This document shows positions 1 to 8,717 of a stretch of DNA of 64,000 nucleotides, piece by piece; position 1 is the stretch's first letter; each line of letters opens with the position of its first letter. A program made the position numbers and the translations under genes. The stretch comes from Bauldia sp. (lineage in GTDB: Bacteria > Pseudomonadota > Alphaproteobacteria > Rhizobiales > Kaistiaceae): positions 1-64,000 of the forward strand of contig JAHCJZ010000010.1 of NCBI GenBank assembly GCA_026126025.1, read 5' to 3'. The notes under the pieces were generated by a model. It saw only the letters and a program-made list of their open reading frames with translations, ran no database searches and was not told the DNA's origin.

Positions 1-28
1 GGGTGGTGGGGGCCGGCCCCACGGCCGC

Positions 29-87
29 GCCCCCCTCCCGAAGCTCGCTTCGCGACCTTCGACCTCCCCACCAGGGGGAGGTTGTCT
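29..87. repeat. Partial intergenic palindromic repeat, family A
   Basis: GC-rich stretch downstream of rpsP that shares the blocks 'ctcccgaagctcgcttcgcg' and 'gggggaggtt' with the fuller copies at 2361-2493, 24306-24442 and 35666-35784. The inverted arms are cctcccc and gggggagg. It looks like a half copy of the same dispersed non-coding element. Confidence 0.6.
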
Positions 88-107
88 TTAGGGCGCCGCG
101 CAGGAAA

Positions 108-485
108 CTACGCCGCGGGCTCGGCGGCGGGGGCCGGCGCCTCGGCGGGGGCGGTGGCGGCAGCAGCCGCCGCGGCGGCGCGCTCCTGCGCCTTCTTGCC
201 GGGGACGGCCTTTTGCGGGTTGTTGCGCGGATCGCGCTTGCGGATGCCGGCGGCGTCGAGGAAGCGCAGCACGCGGTCGGTCGGCTGGGCGCCGACGGAC
301 AGCCAGTGATTGACGCGATCGACATTCATGACGACGCGGTCGGCATCGTTCGGCAGCAGCGGGTTGAACGTGCCGAGCTTCTCGATGAAACGGCCGTCGC
401 GCGGCGCATGGCTGTCGGCGACGACGATCCGGTAGAACGGGCGCTTCTTGGCGCCGCCGCGGGCAAGGCGAATCTTGAGGGACAT
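108..485 (-). CDS. rpsP: 30S ribosomal protein S16
   Basis: Small-subunit ribosomal protein bS16, 125 residues. The core (about residues 1-85) starts [20 protein letters not shown] and keeps the family pattern [16 protein letters not shown], [14 protein letters not shown] and [15 protein letters not shown]. The last 35 or so residues are a low-complexity Ala/Pro/Glu tail, common in alphaproteobacterial bS16. It lies downstream of ffh on the same strand, the usual alphaproteobacterial order ffh-rpsP-rimM-trmD; rimM would be off the left edge. About 190 bases with a palindromic repeat separate it from ffh, so it may have its own promoter or be read through from ffh. Confidence 0.97.
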   Translation of the reverse strand: MSLKIRLARGGAKKRPFYRIVVADSHAPRDGRFIEKLGTFNPLLPNDADRVVMNVDRVNHWLSVGAQPTDRVLRFLDAAGIRKRDPRNNPQKAVPGKKAQERAAAAAAAATAPAEAPAPAAEPAA

Positions 486-529
486 GTGTCTACTGACCTT
501 CAGTTGGTGACGTGTTGGGAACGGTGCCC

Positions 530-646
530 GCCGCCATCCTTCGAGGCTCGCTGCGCGAGCACCTCAGGATGAGGTCGGGGGATGCATTAAAATCTCGGCC
601 TCGTCCTGAGGTGCCCGGCGAAGCCGGGCCTCGAAGGACGGCGGCG
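530..646. repeat. Intergenic inverted repeat, family C
   Basis: Long inverted repeat between ffh and rpsP. The left arm around 531-547 (ccatccttcgagg) pairs with the right arm around 627-643 (cctcgaaggacgg), and inner arms cacctcaggatgagg and cctcgtcctgaggtg also pair. Such CATCCTTCGAGG...CCTCGAAGGATG elements are familiar as dispersed intergenic repeats in Rhizobiales genomes. No gene is seen inside. Confidence 0.75.
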
Positions 647-677
647 AACGACTGCCGATTGCCGATTGCGAACTGCC

Positions 678-2165
678 TCATTTCTTCTTCCCCATGCCGG
701 GGAGGCGCGGGCCGCCGAGGCCGCCGCCGAAACCGGGCGGCAGGGTGAAGCCGGGGGGCACGCCCGGGAGCTTGCCGGTCTGCGCGATGCGTTCGAGCTC
801 CGCGGGGTCGACCTTGGGCATCGAGCCCATGCCGAGGCCGCCCATCATCCGGCCCATCAGCCCCTTGCCCTTGCCGGCCGACTTCATCATGTCGGCCATC
901 TGGCGGTGCATCTTGAGGAGCTTGTTGACCTCCTCGACCGTCGTGCCGGAGCCGGCGGCGATGCGGCGCTTGCGGCTCGCCTTCAGCACGTCCGGTTTCT
1001 CGCGCTCGGTCGCGGTCATCGAGGAGATGATCGCGCCCTGGCGCTTGAAGATGCGGTCGTCGATGCCGGCCGCCTCGATCTGCTTCTTCACCTTGCCGAC
1101 GCCGGGGAGAAGCCCGAGGACGCCCGACATGCCGCCGATCCGCTGCATCTGGCGCAGCTGGTCGGCGAGGTCGTTGAGGTCGAAACCGCCCTTCTTCATC
1201 CGCTCGGCGAGCTTCTGCGCGCGCTCCGCGTCGATCGTCTCGGCCGCCTTCTCGACGAGGCTGACGATGTCGCCCATGCCGAGGATGCGGTTGGCGATCC
1301 GCGACGGGTTGAACTCCTCCAGCGCGTCGGCCTTCTCGCCGGTGCCGATGAACTTGATCGGCTTGCCGGTGACCGCGCGCATCGAGAGCGCGGCGCCGCC
1401 GCGGCCGTCGCCGTCGACGCGGGTGAGGACGAGGCCGGTGATGCCGACGCGGTCGTCGAACGAGCGGGCGAGCTGCACCGCGTCCTGGCCGGTCAGGCTG
1501 TCGGCGACGAGGAGAATCTCGTGCGGCGCGGCGGTCCGCTTGATCTCCGCCATCTCCAGCATCAGCGGCTCGTCGATATGGGTGCGGCCGGCGGTGTCGA
1601 GCATGACGACGTCGAAGCCGCCGAGGCGCCCGGCGGTCATCGCGCGCTGCGCGATCTGCGTCGGCGTCTGGCCGGCGACGACGGGAAGCGTGTCGATCTC
1701 GTTCTGCTCGCCGAGGACGCGCAGCTGCTCCTGCGCCGCCGGGCGGCGGGTGTCGAGCGACGCCATCAGCACCTTGAGCTTCTGGCGGTCGCGGAGGCGC
1801 CGGGCGATCTTGGCGGTGGTGGTCGTCTTGCCCGAGCCCTGCAGGCCGACCATCATGATCGCGACCGGCGGCGTCGCGTTGAGGTCGAGCGGGGCGGGGT
1901 CCTTGCCGAGCGTCTCGACCAGCTGGTCGTGGACGATCTTGACGACCATCTGGCCCGGTGTGACCGAGCGGATCACCTCCTGGCCGACGGCGCGGTCGCG
2001 CACCTTGTCGGTGAAGGAGCGCACCACGTCGAGCGCGACATCCGCCTCGAGGAGGGCGCGACGGACCTCGCGGATCGCCTCGTTGACGTCGGCCTCGGAC
2101 AGCGCGCCGCGTCCGGTCAGGCGGTCGAAGACCGCCGATAGCCGGCTGGAGAGGGATTCGAACAT
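678..2165 (-). CDS. ffh: Signal recognition particle GTPase Ffh
   Basis: Protein subunit of the signal recognition particle, 495 residues. It binds signal sequences and 4.5S RNA and targets ribosomes to FtsY and the Sec translocon. The N domain is residues 1 to about 90. The GTPase domain has the P-loop GLQGSGKTTTTAKIA near residue 105, DTAGR near 190 and TRVDGDGRGG near 250, where most homologues have TKLDGDARGG. The methionine-rich M domain occupies the last 170 or so residues (MGGLGMGSMPKVDPAEL and similar) and ends in a Gly/Pro/Lys tail. Length and domain order are normal for the family. Confidence 0.98.
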   Translation of the reverse strand: MFESLSSRLSAVFDRLTGRGALSEADVNEAIREVRRALLEADVALDVVRSFTDKVRDRAVGQEVIRSVTPGQMVVKIVHDQLVETLGKDPAPLDLNATPPVAIMMVGLQGSGKTTTTAKIARRLRDRQKLKVLMASLDTRRPAAQEQLRVLGEQNEIDTLPVVAGQTPTQIAQRAMTAGRLGGFDVVMLDTAGRTHIDEPLMLEMAEIKRTAAPHEILLVADSLTGQDAVQLARSFDDRVGITGLVLTRVDGDGRGGAALSMRAVTGKPIKFIGTGEKADALEEFNPSRIANRILGMGDIVSLVEKAAETIDAERAQKLAERMKKGGFDLNDLADQLRQMQRIGGMSGVLGLLPGVGKVKKQIEAAGIDDRIFKRQGAIISSMTATEREKPDVLKASRKRRIAAGSGTTVEEVNKLLKMHRQMADMMKSAGKGKGLMGRMMGGLGMGSMPKVDPAELERIAQTGKLPGVPPGFTLPPGFGGGLGGPRLPGMGKKK

Positions 2166-2360
2166 CGGCGCTGCCTCAGGGATCGTGACGGGGAGCCGGA
2201 AATAGGTTTCAGCGCCCGCGGGCGCAACGCGCTGGCGGACGGTGACCTCCGGGCTCCCGGCCCGGTCGGTGGCTCATCGACACGATCGTTCGACGAAAGT
2301 GGCCGCCACTAACGGCACGCGCCACGGAAAGTCAATGTTCTGGCGTCCAACGCTGTCTTC

Positions 2361-2493
2361 AACCCTCCCCTTGCGGGGGTCGAAACCGCGCAGCGGTTTC
2401 GCGGAGGGGTGCTGAGCCAGAGGCTGAACGCAGCCGCAGCACCCCCTCCCGAAGCTCGCTTCGCGACCTTCGACCCCCGCAAGGGGGAGGTTC
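2361..2493. repeat. Intergenic palindromic repeat, family A (complete copy)
   Basis: Compound inverted repeat filling much of the 367-base gap upstream of ffh. The outer arms are aaccctcccc and gggggaggtt, with nested hairpins cgaaaccgcgcagcggtttcg and gaagctcgcttc, and central arms gaggggtgctgag and cagcacccctc-like. Related copies lie at 24306-24442 and 35666-35784. No gene is visible in the rest of the gap. Confidence 0.8.
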
Positions 2494-2532
2494 AACAAGA
2501 AGGGCGGAGGCTGATGAACGACCGCAGCGCCC

Positions 2533-3117
2533 TTACTCCGTCATGATCGCGTCGAGGGCTTCGAGGTGCTCGGTGACGAGGTCGATGTTCTGCTGCGGCG
2601 GGGCGTTGGCGGCGAGCATGGCAGCCTGGCTGGCGAACATCTGCCGCATCGCCGCCTTCTGGTCCTCGGGGATGTTCGGGTCGGCCTCGATCTGCGCGAG
2701 GGCCTCGGCCATCTGGGCGTCCATGCCGCCGCTCATCGCGTAGGCATAGGCGACCGCGATCGCCGAGAAGACCTGCGTCCAGTGCAGGAAGCCGTCGAAG
2801 CCGTAGGGCACGACGACGCCGTCGAGTTCGGCCATCGCCTCCTGGTAGGCGCCCATCGCCGCGATCGCACCGGCCGGCGAATCGACCTCGTCCTCGGGAA
2901 GGTCGTAGCGCTCGTCGAGCGTCTCCATCGCCGCGGCGATCTCCGGATAGCTCGCGATGAAGGCGACGACCTCCTCCTCGCTGAGGAGGTACTGCTCGCC
3001 GGGCAGGCCCATCTGCGCCGCGGCCGGAACCGCTGCGACGACCATTGCAACCGGCAGGAATGCGAGCGCGGACGCGACGCCCGCCCCGCGTATGAACTTC
3101 ATCAAACGACGGCTCAT
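2533..3117 (-). CDS. Secreted protein of unknown function, Ala-rich
   Basis: A 194-residue protein I do not recognise. The start at 3117 is chosen because GGAGGAT precedes the ATG at good spacing and because the protein then opens with a signal peptide (MSRRLMKFIRGAGVASALAF, then VPAAAQ/MG as the likely cleavage site). The mature part is acidic and helical, with YLLSEEEVVAFIASYPEIAA near the front and no recognised catalytic motif or cysteines. It probably acts in the periplasm. It lies 93 bases downstream of the kinase gene on the same strand and could be co-transcribed with it. Confidence 0.8.
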   Translation of the reverse strand: MSRRLMKFIRGAGVASALAFLPVAMVVAAVPAAAQMGLPGEQYLLSEEEVVAFIASYPEIAAAMETLDERYDLPEDEVDSPAGAIAAMGAYQEAMAELDGVVVPYGFDGFLHWTQVFSAIAVAYAYAMSGGMDAQMAEALAQIEADPNIPEDQKAAMRQMFASQAAMLAANAPPQQNIDLVTEHLEALDAIMTE

Positions 3118-3210
3118 CGGCGTATCCTCCAGACCGCGCGGAGGGGTGATTCCGGCGGGAATGCCTCGCGGAATGAATGCACTCCTCCCCGGCCTTGGCA
3201 AGAAGCCGCG

Positions 3211-5073
3211 TCACAGCGCGGCCGCCGCCTGCCGCGGTTCGTCGACGAGATGGTAGGCCGGGATGAGGAAATCCGCCCGCACCCCGGATTCGGCGAAGTC
3301 GAGCTTCACTTCGGCGTTGAGCGAGCGCGAGACGTTGAACTCGACCACGATCCGGCCGAAGCCGCGCCGCGTCGGCGCCACCACCGGCGGGCCGCCGGTC
3401 TCACGCCAGGCGAGCCGCAGCATCGGCTCGTCATGGCCCTCGGTTTCTATCGTCCAGCTGACCGAGACCATGCCGGCATTGTTGGAGAAGGCGCCATGCT
3501 TGGCGGCGTTGGTCGCCAGCTCGTGGAGCGCGAGCGCCACGGTCTGCGTCGCCTGCGGGCTGAGGCGAAGCGCCGGCCCTTCGACCAGCACGCGGTCCCC
3601 TTCGGTCGGCGCGTAGGGCAATGTCTGGTCGCGCACCAGGCTCGCAAGGTCGGCGCCCACCCAATTGTCGGCGACGAGAAGATCCTGCGCGCCGGCAAGC
3701 GCGCGAAGCCGCTGGCCGAAGCCTTCGACGAAGCTCGGCACGTTCTCCGCCTGGTCCGCCGTCTGCCGTGCGATGGCCTGCACCACGGTAAGGAGGTTCT
3801 TCGAGCGATGCGACAGCTCGCGCATGACGAGGCGCATGCGCTGCTCGTTGCGCTTGCGCTCGGTCACGTCGACCGCCGCGCACACCACGCCCGACACCTC
3901 GCCTTCGGCCTGGGCCCGCGGCTCGATATGGAGGTCGAAATAGGTGCGCGCGTCGCCCTCGCCGATGTCGATCTCGGCGTAGCGCGGCACCTGCGCCTCC
4001 ACGGCCTCGTGCAGCAGCGTCCGCAGCGCCTGCTGCTGCCGCGACTCCTGCGCCTGCGGGTTCGCCATCAGCGCCGTCAGCGGATTGTGGAGCCGGTTGG
4101 ACCACACCTCGTTGAGATCGCGGTCGAGGCTGAAGACGAAGATCTCGCTCGAGCGGAGCGCGAGGTTGAAGAACTGCACGGTCTCGGCGAGCCGCCGCGA
4201 AAGGTCGCCGCGCATCGCCTCCAGCCGCTTGGCGCGGGTGACGTCGAACGAGATCGACACCAGGCCGGTGACCTTTTCCTCGCCGTCATGCAGCGGCGTC
4301 ACCACGAAGCGCCGCCAGAGCGTTTCGCCGTCGGCGCCGAGCTCGACCTCGAAGGTCTGCGGCTCGTCCAGTTCAATGGCGCCGCGCTTGCCGGCGATCA
4401 CCAGATCGGCGCCCGGCCGCGGCAGCAGCTCCTCGTCGGTGCGGCCGAGCACCGCCTCGGGCTCACCGAGCCAGGGGTTGTGGACCCAGCTGTAGCGAAG
4501 GTCGGTGTCCTGCGCCGACACCGCGACGTCGGCGCCGGAGGTCGCCGCCTCGAAGAGCTGGGTGACCTCGGCCAGCTCGCGCGTCCGGCGCCTGACCTCG
4601 TCCTCGAGCGCGTTGCGTGCCTGCTCCAGCTGGCGGAACGCGTCCTCGCGCGCCGCCCCCTCGACCCGCAGCCGCTCATTGGCGGCGCGCAGATCCTCGG
4701 GGGAGGGGAGCGCCGCAAGCCGCGGCAGCATGCGCACCAGCACCAGCGCCGCCGCGACCGCGACCACGGCGGCGGCAAGGCGCAGGAACCCCGCCCCGCT
4801 ATAGACCTCGAACCACACCGTCATCAGCCCGGCCAGCGAGGCGACGCCGCCGAGAAAGACGAAGGCGCCGAGGAGGAGCGCGATGATGCGCAGCGACCGC
4901 GGCATGCGCGGCGCCCGCCGGAGGAGCAGGAGCACCGCCGCAGCGATCACCAGCGACGCGACGCCGATCGCGCCCTCCGCAAGGCCGTGGAGGACGACCA
5001 GCTCGGCGGGCCAGGTCTCTATCCGCGGAACCGGCCCGGCCGCGCCGAAGATCGATTGCAGCAGACTGTCCAA
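3211..5073 (-). CDS. Membrane-bound HWE-family sensor histidine kinase with PAS domains
   Basis: About 620 residues. The N-terminal 120 residues hold three to four hydrophobic segments (IGVASLVIAAAVLLLLRRAP, IIALLLGAFVFLGGVASLAG, AAAVVAVAAALVLVRMLP). A coiled coil and two PAS-like domains follow (about 180-295 and 300-410). The transmitter has the HWE signatures: ELSHRSKNLLTVVQAIARQT with the phospho-acceptor His at residue 422, HELATNAAKHGAF as N-box, and WRETGGPPV...GFG. The start is inferred as TTG at 5073, with GGAG a few bases upstream; the open frame continues further 5' but lies opposite the Crp/Fnr gene. No response regulator is adjacent. The divergent Crp/Fnr gene may belong to the same regulatory unit. 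Confidence 0.88.
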   Translation of the reverse strand: MDSLLQSIFGAAGPVPRIETWPAELVVLHGLAEGAIGVASLVIAAAVLLLLRRAPRMPRSLRIIALLLGAFVFLGGVASLAGLMTVWFEVYSGAGFLRLAAAVVAVAAALVLVRMLPRLAALPSPEDLRAANERLRVEGAAREDAFRQLEQARNALEDEVRRRTRELAEVTQLFEAATSGADVAVSAQDTDLRYSWVHNPWLGEPEAVLGRTDEELLPRPGADLVIAGKRGAIELDEPQTFEVELGADGETLWRRFVVTPLHDGEEKVTGLVSISFDVTRAKRLEAMRGDLSRRLAETVQFFNLALRSSEIFVFSLDRDLNEVWSNRLHNPLTALMANPQAQESRQQQALRTLLHEAVEAQVPRYAEIDIGEGDARTYFDLHIEPRAQAEGEVSGVVCAAVDVTERKRNEQRMRLVMRELSHRSKNLLTVVQAIARQTADQAENVPSFVEGFGQRLRALAGAQDLLVADNWVGADLASLVRDQTLPYAPTEGDRVLVEGPALRLSPQATQTVALALHELATNAAKHGAFSNNAGMVSVSWTIETEGHDEPMLRLAWRETGGPPVVAPTRRGFGRIVVEFNVSRSLNAEVKLDFAESGVRADFLIPAYHLVDEPRQAAAAL

Positions 5074-5328
5074 TCGGGACTCCTTCAGCGCCGTCAGCGG
5101 CGCAAGCGCGCGCCTCCTGCGATCGATCTTGGACGCGGAAAGCCGGCCGCGAAAGCGCCGGAGACGCCCGGATGCCGGGTCACAACCGAAATCGCTCGTC
5201 AGCAACGGCTGGCGACCCGCGCTGTTCCCGGGAACGCACTCTTCGGGAACAACATGCCGCGTTTTCCTTTGACTAAGGATGGCGATCCGCCGCCCCGCCA
5301 CGCCAGCCTTCATCAGGAGGCGCCCCGC

Positions 5329-6090
5329 TTGACCGCTGTCGCCGCCCGCAAGAGCGGAGGGATTTCGATCCCCTGCACGGCCTGCCCGCTGCGCAAGCTC
5401 AGCCGCTTTCGCGAGTTCAACGCCGAAGAGCTGGCCTTCGTCCTCGAGCTGAAGCGCGGCGAGCTGTCGGTGGAGCGCGGGGCGGCGATCGTGATGGAGA
5501 AATCGGCCAGCCCCCACCTCTACACCGTGCTGTCGGGCTGGGGCTTCCGCTACAAGACGCTCGCCGACGGCCGCCGCCAGATCCTCAACTACATCCTGCC
5601 TGGCGACTTCGTCGGCCTCCAGACCTCGGTGTTCGAGATGATGGATCACGGCATCGAGTCGCTGACCGAGATGCTGCTGTGCGTCTTCCCGCGCGACCGG
5701 CTGCTCGACGTCTATCGCCGGTGCCCGAGCCTCGGCTTCGACATCACCTGGCTCGCCGCGCGGCAGGAGCGGCTGCTCGACGACAACCTCCTTTCGGTCG
5801 GCCGCCGCACCGCGCGCGAGCGCATGGCGTTCATCTTCCTCTATTTCTACCGCCGCGCCGAAGAGGCCGGCATCGTCCAGGGCAGGAAGCTCCGCCTCCC
5901 GATCACCCAGCAGCAGCTCGCCGACACGCTCGGCCTGTCGCTGGTCCACACCAACCGCACCCTCGGCAAGCTCCGCGCCACCGGCAGCATCCGCTGGACC
6001 GACGGCACGATGGAGATCGTCGACGTCGACCGGCTGATCGCGATCGCCGGATCGGACTTCGCGACCGACCAGGTCCGGCCGTTCATCTGA
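5329..6090 (+). CDS. Crp/Fnr-family transcriptional regulator
   Basis: About 253 residues. The N-terminal effector domain follows the cyclic-nucleotide-binding fold (IPCTACPLRKLSRFREF, LYTVLSGWGFRYKTLADGRR, ILNYILPGDFVGLQ). The C-terminal winged helix-turn-helix reads LPITQQQLADTLGLSLVHTN followed by RTLGKLRATGSIRW. It carries only CxxC near the N terminus, so a full FNR-type 4Fe-4S cluster is not evident. I place the start at TTG 5329 because AGGAGG lies exactly eight bases upstream; ATG 5254 is an in-frame alternative with no good ribosome site. It is divergent from the HWE kinase, and the roughly 255-base gap between them would hold both promoters. Confidence 0.88.
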   Translation: MTAVAARKSGGISIPCTACPLRKLSRFREFNAEELAFVLELKRGELSVERGAAIVMEKSASPHLYTVLSGWGFRYKTLADGRRQILNYILPGDFVGLQTSVFEMMDHGIESLTEMLLCVFPRDRLLDVYRRCPSLGFDITWLAARQERLLDDNLLSVGRRTARERMAFIFLYFYRRAEEAGIVQGRKLRLPITQQQLADTLGLSLVHTNRTLGKLRATGSIRWTDGTMEIVDVDRLIAIAGSDFATDQVRPFI

Positions 6091-6152
6091 GACATCATCC
6101 CGGCGTCCACGCTCCGGGTTCTCCGGGTTTGCCGGAATGACGAGAGGGATCG

Positions 6153-8504
6153 CTAGTCGCTACGCGCTTTCATGCTTGTGCTCCGGCCGTCCGCTTCCTC
6201 ATCGTCCGCCTTCGTCTTGAACCAGCGCCGCGCCGGGCCGGCCATGATGGCGGGGAGGAAGAGGAGGTCGCCGAAAAGGGCGACCGAGAGGCTCACCATG
6301 GCGAGCGTGCCGAACAGCGCGATCGTGGGGAGGCCGCTGAAGAGCGTCATCGTCAGGCCGATGACGATGACGAGGGTCGTGCCGACGAGGACGGGGCCGA
6401 CCCGCCGGGCGGCTTCGACCAGCCGGTCGCGGAGCCGCCCCGGCCGGGTCTCGTGCATCAGCGTGTTGAGGTAGTGCACCGTGTCGTCGACCGCGATGCC
6501 ATAGGCGATCGTCAGAGACACAACGCTGGCGAAGCGCATGCCGTCGCCGAGGAAGAAGAGAAGGCTCCCGGTCGCCGCGATCGGGAGGAGGTTGGGGATC
6601 AGCGCGACGAGCCCGATCGCCGGCCGCCGGAAGGCGAGGCCGATGAGGAGGATCGTCACCGCCACGTCGAGCGCGAGGCTGAGATTGAGCCCGCGGATCG
6701 AGCGCGTCGCCTCCTGGGCTGACAGCGCGACGCCGCCGGTGACGATCGCGCCCGGCACCGCGGCTTCCGCCGCCGCCGCGATGGCGTCGACCACGCGCTT
6801 GGTGTCCGCGGTCCGCATCTCGTGGAGGGTCACTGTCACCAGCGCTCCGGGCGCGGCGACGAAGCGCCGCTGCACCTCGTCGGGCAGCGCCGCCAGCGTG
6901 TCGGGCGAGAGGCCGCCTTCAGCCGCGGCGCCCGCCCAGTCCACGAAGCTCCACAGCGACAGCGTCGTCGCAGCTTCGGGGATCGCCGCGACCGCGCGGT
7001 GGACCGCCCCGATGCGCGCCAGCCCGTCGTCGGAGGTCGGCGCAAGGCGCTCCATCGGCACGATGATCTGCACCGCGAAGGCGCCGCCGAGCTCGGCATC
7101 CATCACCCGGAGCGCGCGGCCGGCAGCGCTATCGGCGGGGATGTTCTCGCTGGTCGAGATCTCGGGCGGCACCGCGAGGAAGAGCGACAGGAAGCCGAGC
7201 GTGAGCGGCACCGACAGCAGCGTGATCAGCCGGCCCCGCCGCGCCGAGAACGCCGTGATCGCCGCGAGCGGGCCGGCGAGCCAGCTGATCGGCAGCGTCG
7301 TCATCCGGCTCCGGTCCGCCCAGAAGCGGCCGATGAGGCGCGCGACGAGGCCGTGGGTGACGAGCACCATGAGGACGCCGGTGATCGTGCCGAGCGAGCC
7401 GACCCAGCCGAAGCTGCGCACCATGCGCACGTCCGAGATCGTCATCGACAGGAAAGCCAGCGCGGTGGCGAGCCCCGCCAGCACGCAGGCCGCGCCGACT
7501 TCGTCGAGCGCCCGCCGCACCGCCACCGCCGGCGAAAGGCCGGCGTCGCGATGGCGCCGGAAGGCGTAGGTGATGTGCATGCCGTCGGCATAGCCGAGGA
7601 TGATCACCACCGCCGGGACCACGTTCGACATGATCGTCACGTCGATGCCGAGCGCGGCGGTCCAGCCGAGGAGCGTCATGCCCGCCGCCGCCGCAGGGAG
7701 CGCCGTCATCAGCGCGGCGGTCAGCGAGCGGAAGAGGAGGAGCGAGAGGAGGAAGCCGAGGACGAGGCCCGACCCGTTCAGCACGATCTGGTCGCGCCGC
7801 ACCAGCTCGATGATCTCGATGCGGAGCGCCGCATAGCCGGTGACGGTGACGGCGAGCCCGGTGTCGGCCTCCACCGCCGGGATCAGCGCGGCGATCTCGG
7901 CGAGGATCGCAACGTGCTCGTCCTCCGTCGCCAGCGCTGCCGCCGGCGTGACGACGAACGCCATCGCGGCGCGGTCGGCGGACAGGAGCTGGCTGCCGCC
8001 GATCGGGTGCCCACGGATTGCGGCCGTGAGCGTGTCATCTAGCCCGGCCGCGGCGTCCGCCACCACCGGCCGCAGGCGCCCGTCGGCCCCTGGCGGCGCG
8101 ACCAGCGAGAACAGCGAGAAGACGCCGCGGACATCGGGCAGGAGCTGCATGTCGAGGTGGAAGAACTGGAGGCGCTGGAGGTTCGCGCCCTCGGCGATCC
8201 CGGCGCCCTCGACCAGGACGAGGATCTGGTTCTCGGGGTCGGCGAAGTTCTCCGTCACCGTGACGTAGTTGCGGTAGGCCTCGCTCTCCCCGCTGAAGAG
8301 CTCGCGGAGATTGCGGTCGATGGTGATGTTGAAGAGGCCGTAGACGGCGACGCCGAGGATGATGACGAGGAACGCCGCGGTGATCCGCGGATGATCGGCG
8401 GCGATCAGGCCGATCCGCTCGATGCCGAAACCGAGCGACGGCCGCTTGCGTTCCGGCGTGCTGTCCACCGGCCGAGGTGGGTATCGCCGGCGGCCGCGGA
8501 GCAC
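6153..8504 (-). CDS. MMPL/RND-family membrane transporter
   Basis: Predicted RND-superfamily permease, 783 residues, in the MMPL/sterol-sensing-domain branch, which moves lipids or hydrophobic molecules using the proton gradient. One N-terminal helix (ITAAFLVIILGVAVYGLF) precedes a large periplasmic loop, then a helix bundle with PAVVIILGYADGMHITYAFR. The pattern repeats in the second half, ending with GIAVDDTVHYLN; the conserved Asp motifs are in the expected membrane segments. Start: GTG 8504 gives the longest frame, and a GTG at 8468 is equally plausible; neither has a strong Shine-Dalgarno. It lies downstream of alkB on the same strand, separated by repeats, so a link to hydrophobic substrates is possible but not shown. 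Confidence 0.88.
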   Translation of the reverse strand: MLRGRRRYPPRPVDSTPERKRPSLGFGIERIGLIAADHPRITAAFLVIILGVAVYGLFNITIDRNLRELFSGESEAYRNYVTVTENFADPENQILVLVEGAGIAEGANLQRLQFFHLDMQLLPDVRGVFSLFSLVAPPGADGRLRPVVADAAAGLDDTLTAAIRGHPIGGSQLLSADRAAMAFVVTPAAALATEDEHVAILAEIAALIPAVEADTGLAVTVTGYAALRIEIIELVRRDQIVLNGSGLVLGFLLSLLLFRSLTAALMTALPAAAAGMTLLGWTAALGIDVTIMSNVVPAVVIILGYADGMHITYAFRRHRDAGLSPAVAVRRALDEVGAACVLAGLATALAFLSMTISDVRMVRSFGWVGSLGTITGVLMVLVTHGLVARLIGRFWADRSRMTTLPISWLAGPLAAITAFSARRGRLITLLSVPLTLGFLSLFLAVPPEISTSENIPADSAAGRALRVMDAELGGAFAVQIIVPMERLAPTSDDGLARIGAVHRAVAAIPEAATTLSLWSFVDWAGAAAEGGLSPDTLAALPDEVQRRFVAAPGALVTVTLHEMRTADTKRVVDAIAAAAEAAVPGAIVTGGVALSAQEATRSIRGLNLSLALDVAVTILLIGLAFRRPAIGLVALIPNLLPIAATGSLLFFLGDGMRFASVVSLTIAYGIAVDDTVHYLNTLMHETRPGRLRDRLVEAARRVGPVLVGTTLVIVIGLTMTLFSGLPTIALFGTLAMVSLSVALFGDLLFLPAIMAGPARRWFKTKADDEEADGRSTSMKARSD

Positions 8505-8514
8505 AAGGGCTCAG

Positions 8515-8716
8515 CGGGAGCGAATAGGGGGTAGCGAATGGGGACGGGGGAATAGGGGCTGGGGACTGGGGAACGCCAACGGCATCCGTCGTCATTCCGG
8601 CGAAAGCCGGAATCCAGGGCCGCTTGCGACTGCCCGTCGTATGGCGCTGGACCCCGGCCTTCGCCGGGGTGACGAAGGAACGGTGCCGGCTATTCGCTAT
8701 TCGCTACCCACTATGA
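8515..8716. repeat. Nested intergenic repeats, families E and B
   Basis: The gap between the MMPL gene and alkB is filled with repeats. The outer element has gagcgaatag/gtagcgaatggg at 8517-8545 and the inverse tattcgctattcgctaccc at 8694-8712. Inside lies a family B palindrome: gtcattccggcgaaagccgg at 8591-8610 faces ccggccttcgccggggtgac at 8652-8671. Family B recurs inside dnaE2 (28144-28237), and a remnant sits at about 6096-6144. Family E recurs at 27063-27137. Confidence 0.75.
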
Positions 8717-8717
8717 G

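Noticed and set aside
666-2205. Long open frames on the plus strand across ffh
   Set aside because: They mirror the ffh codons in a GC-rich gene, are Arg/Ala/Asp-rich, have no ribosome site and match no family; ffh on the minus strand is certain.
2566-5328. A frame of over 900 codons continuous with the Crp/Fnr gene
   Set aside because: It is antisense to the HWE kinase and has no recognisable domain until the regulator begins; AGGAGG-TTG at 5315-5331 marks the real start.
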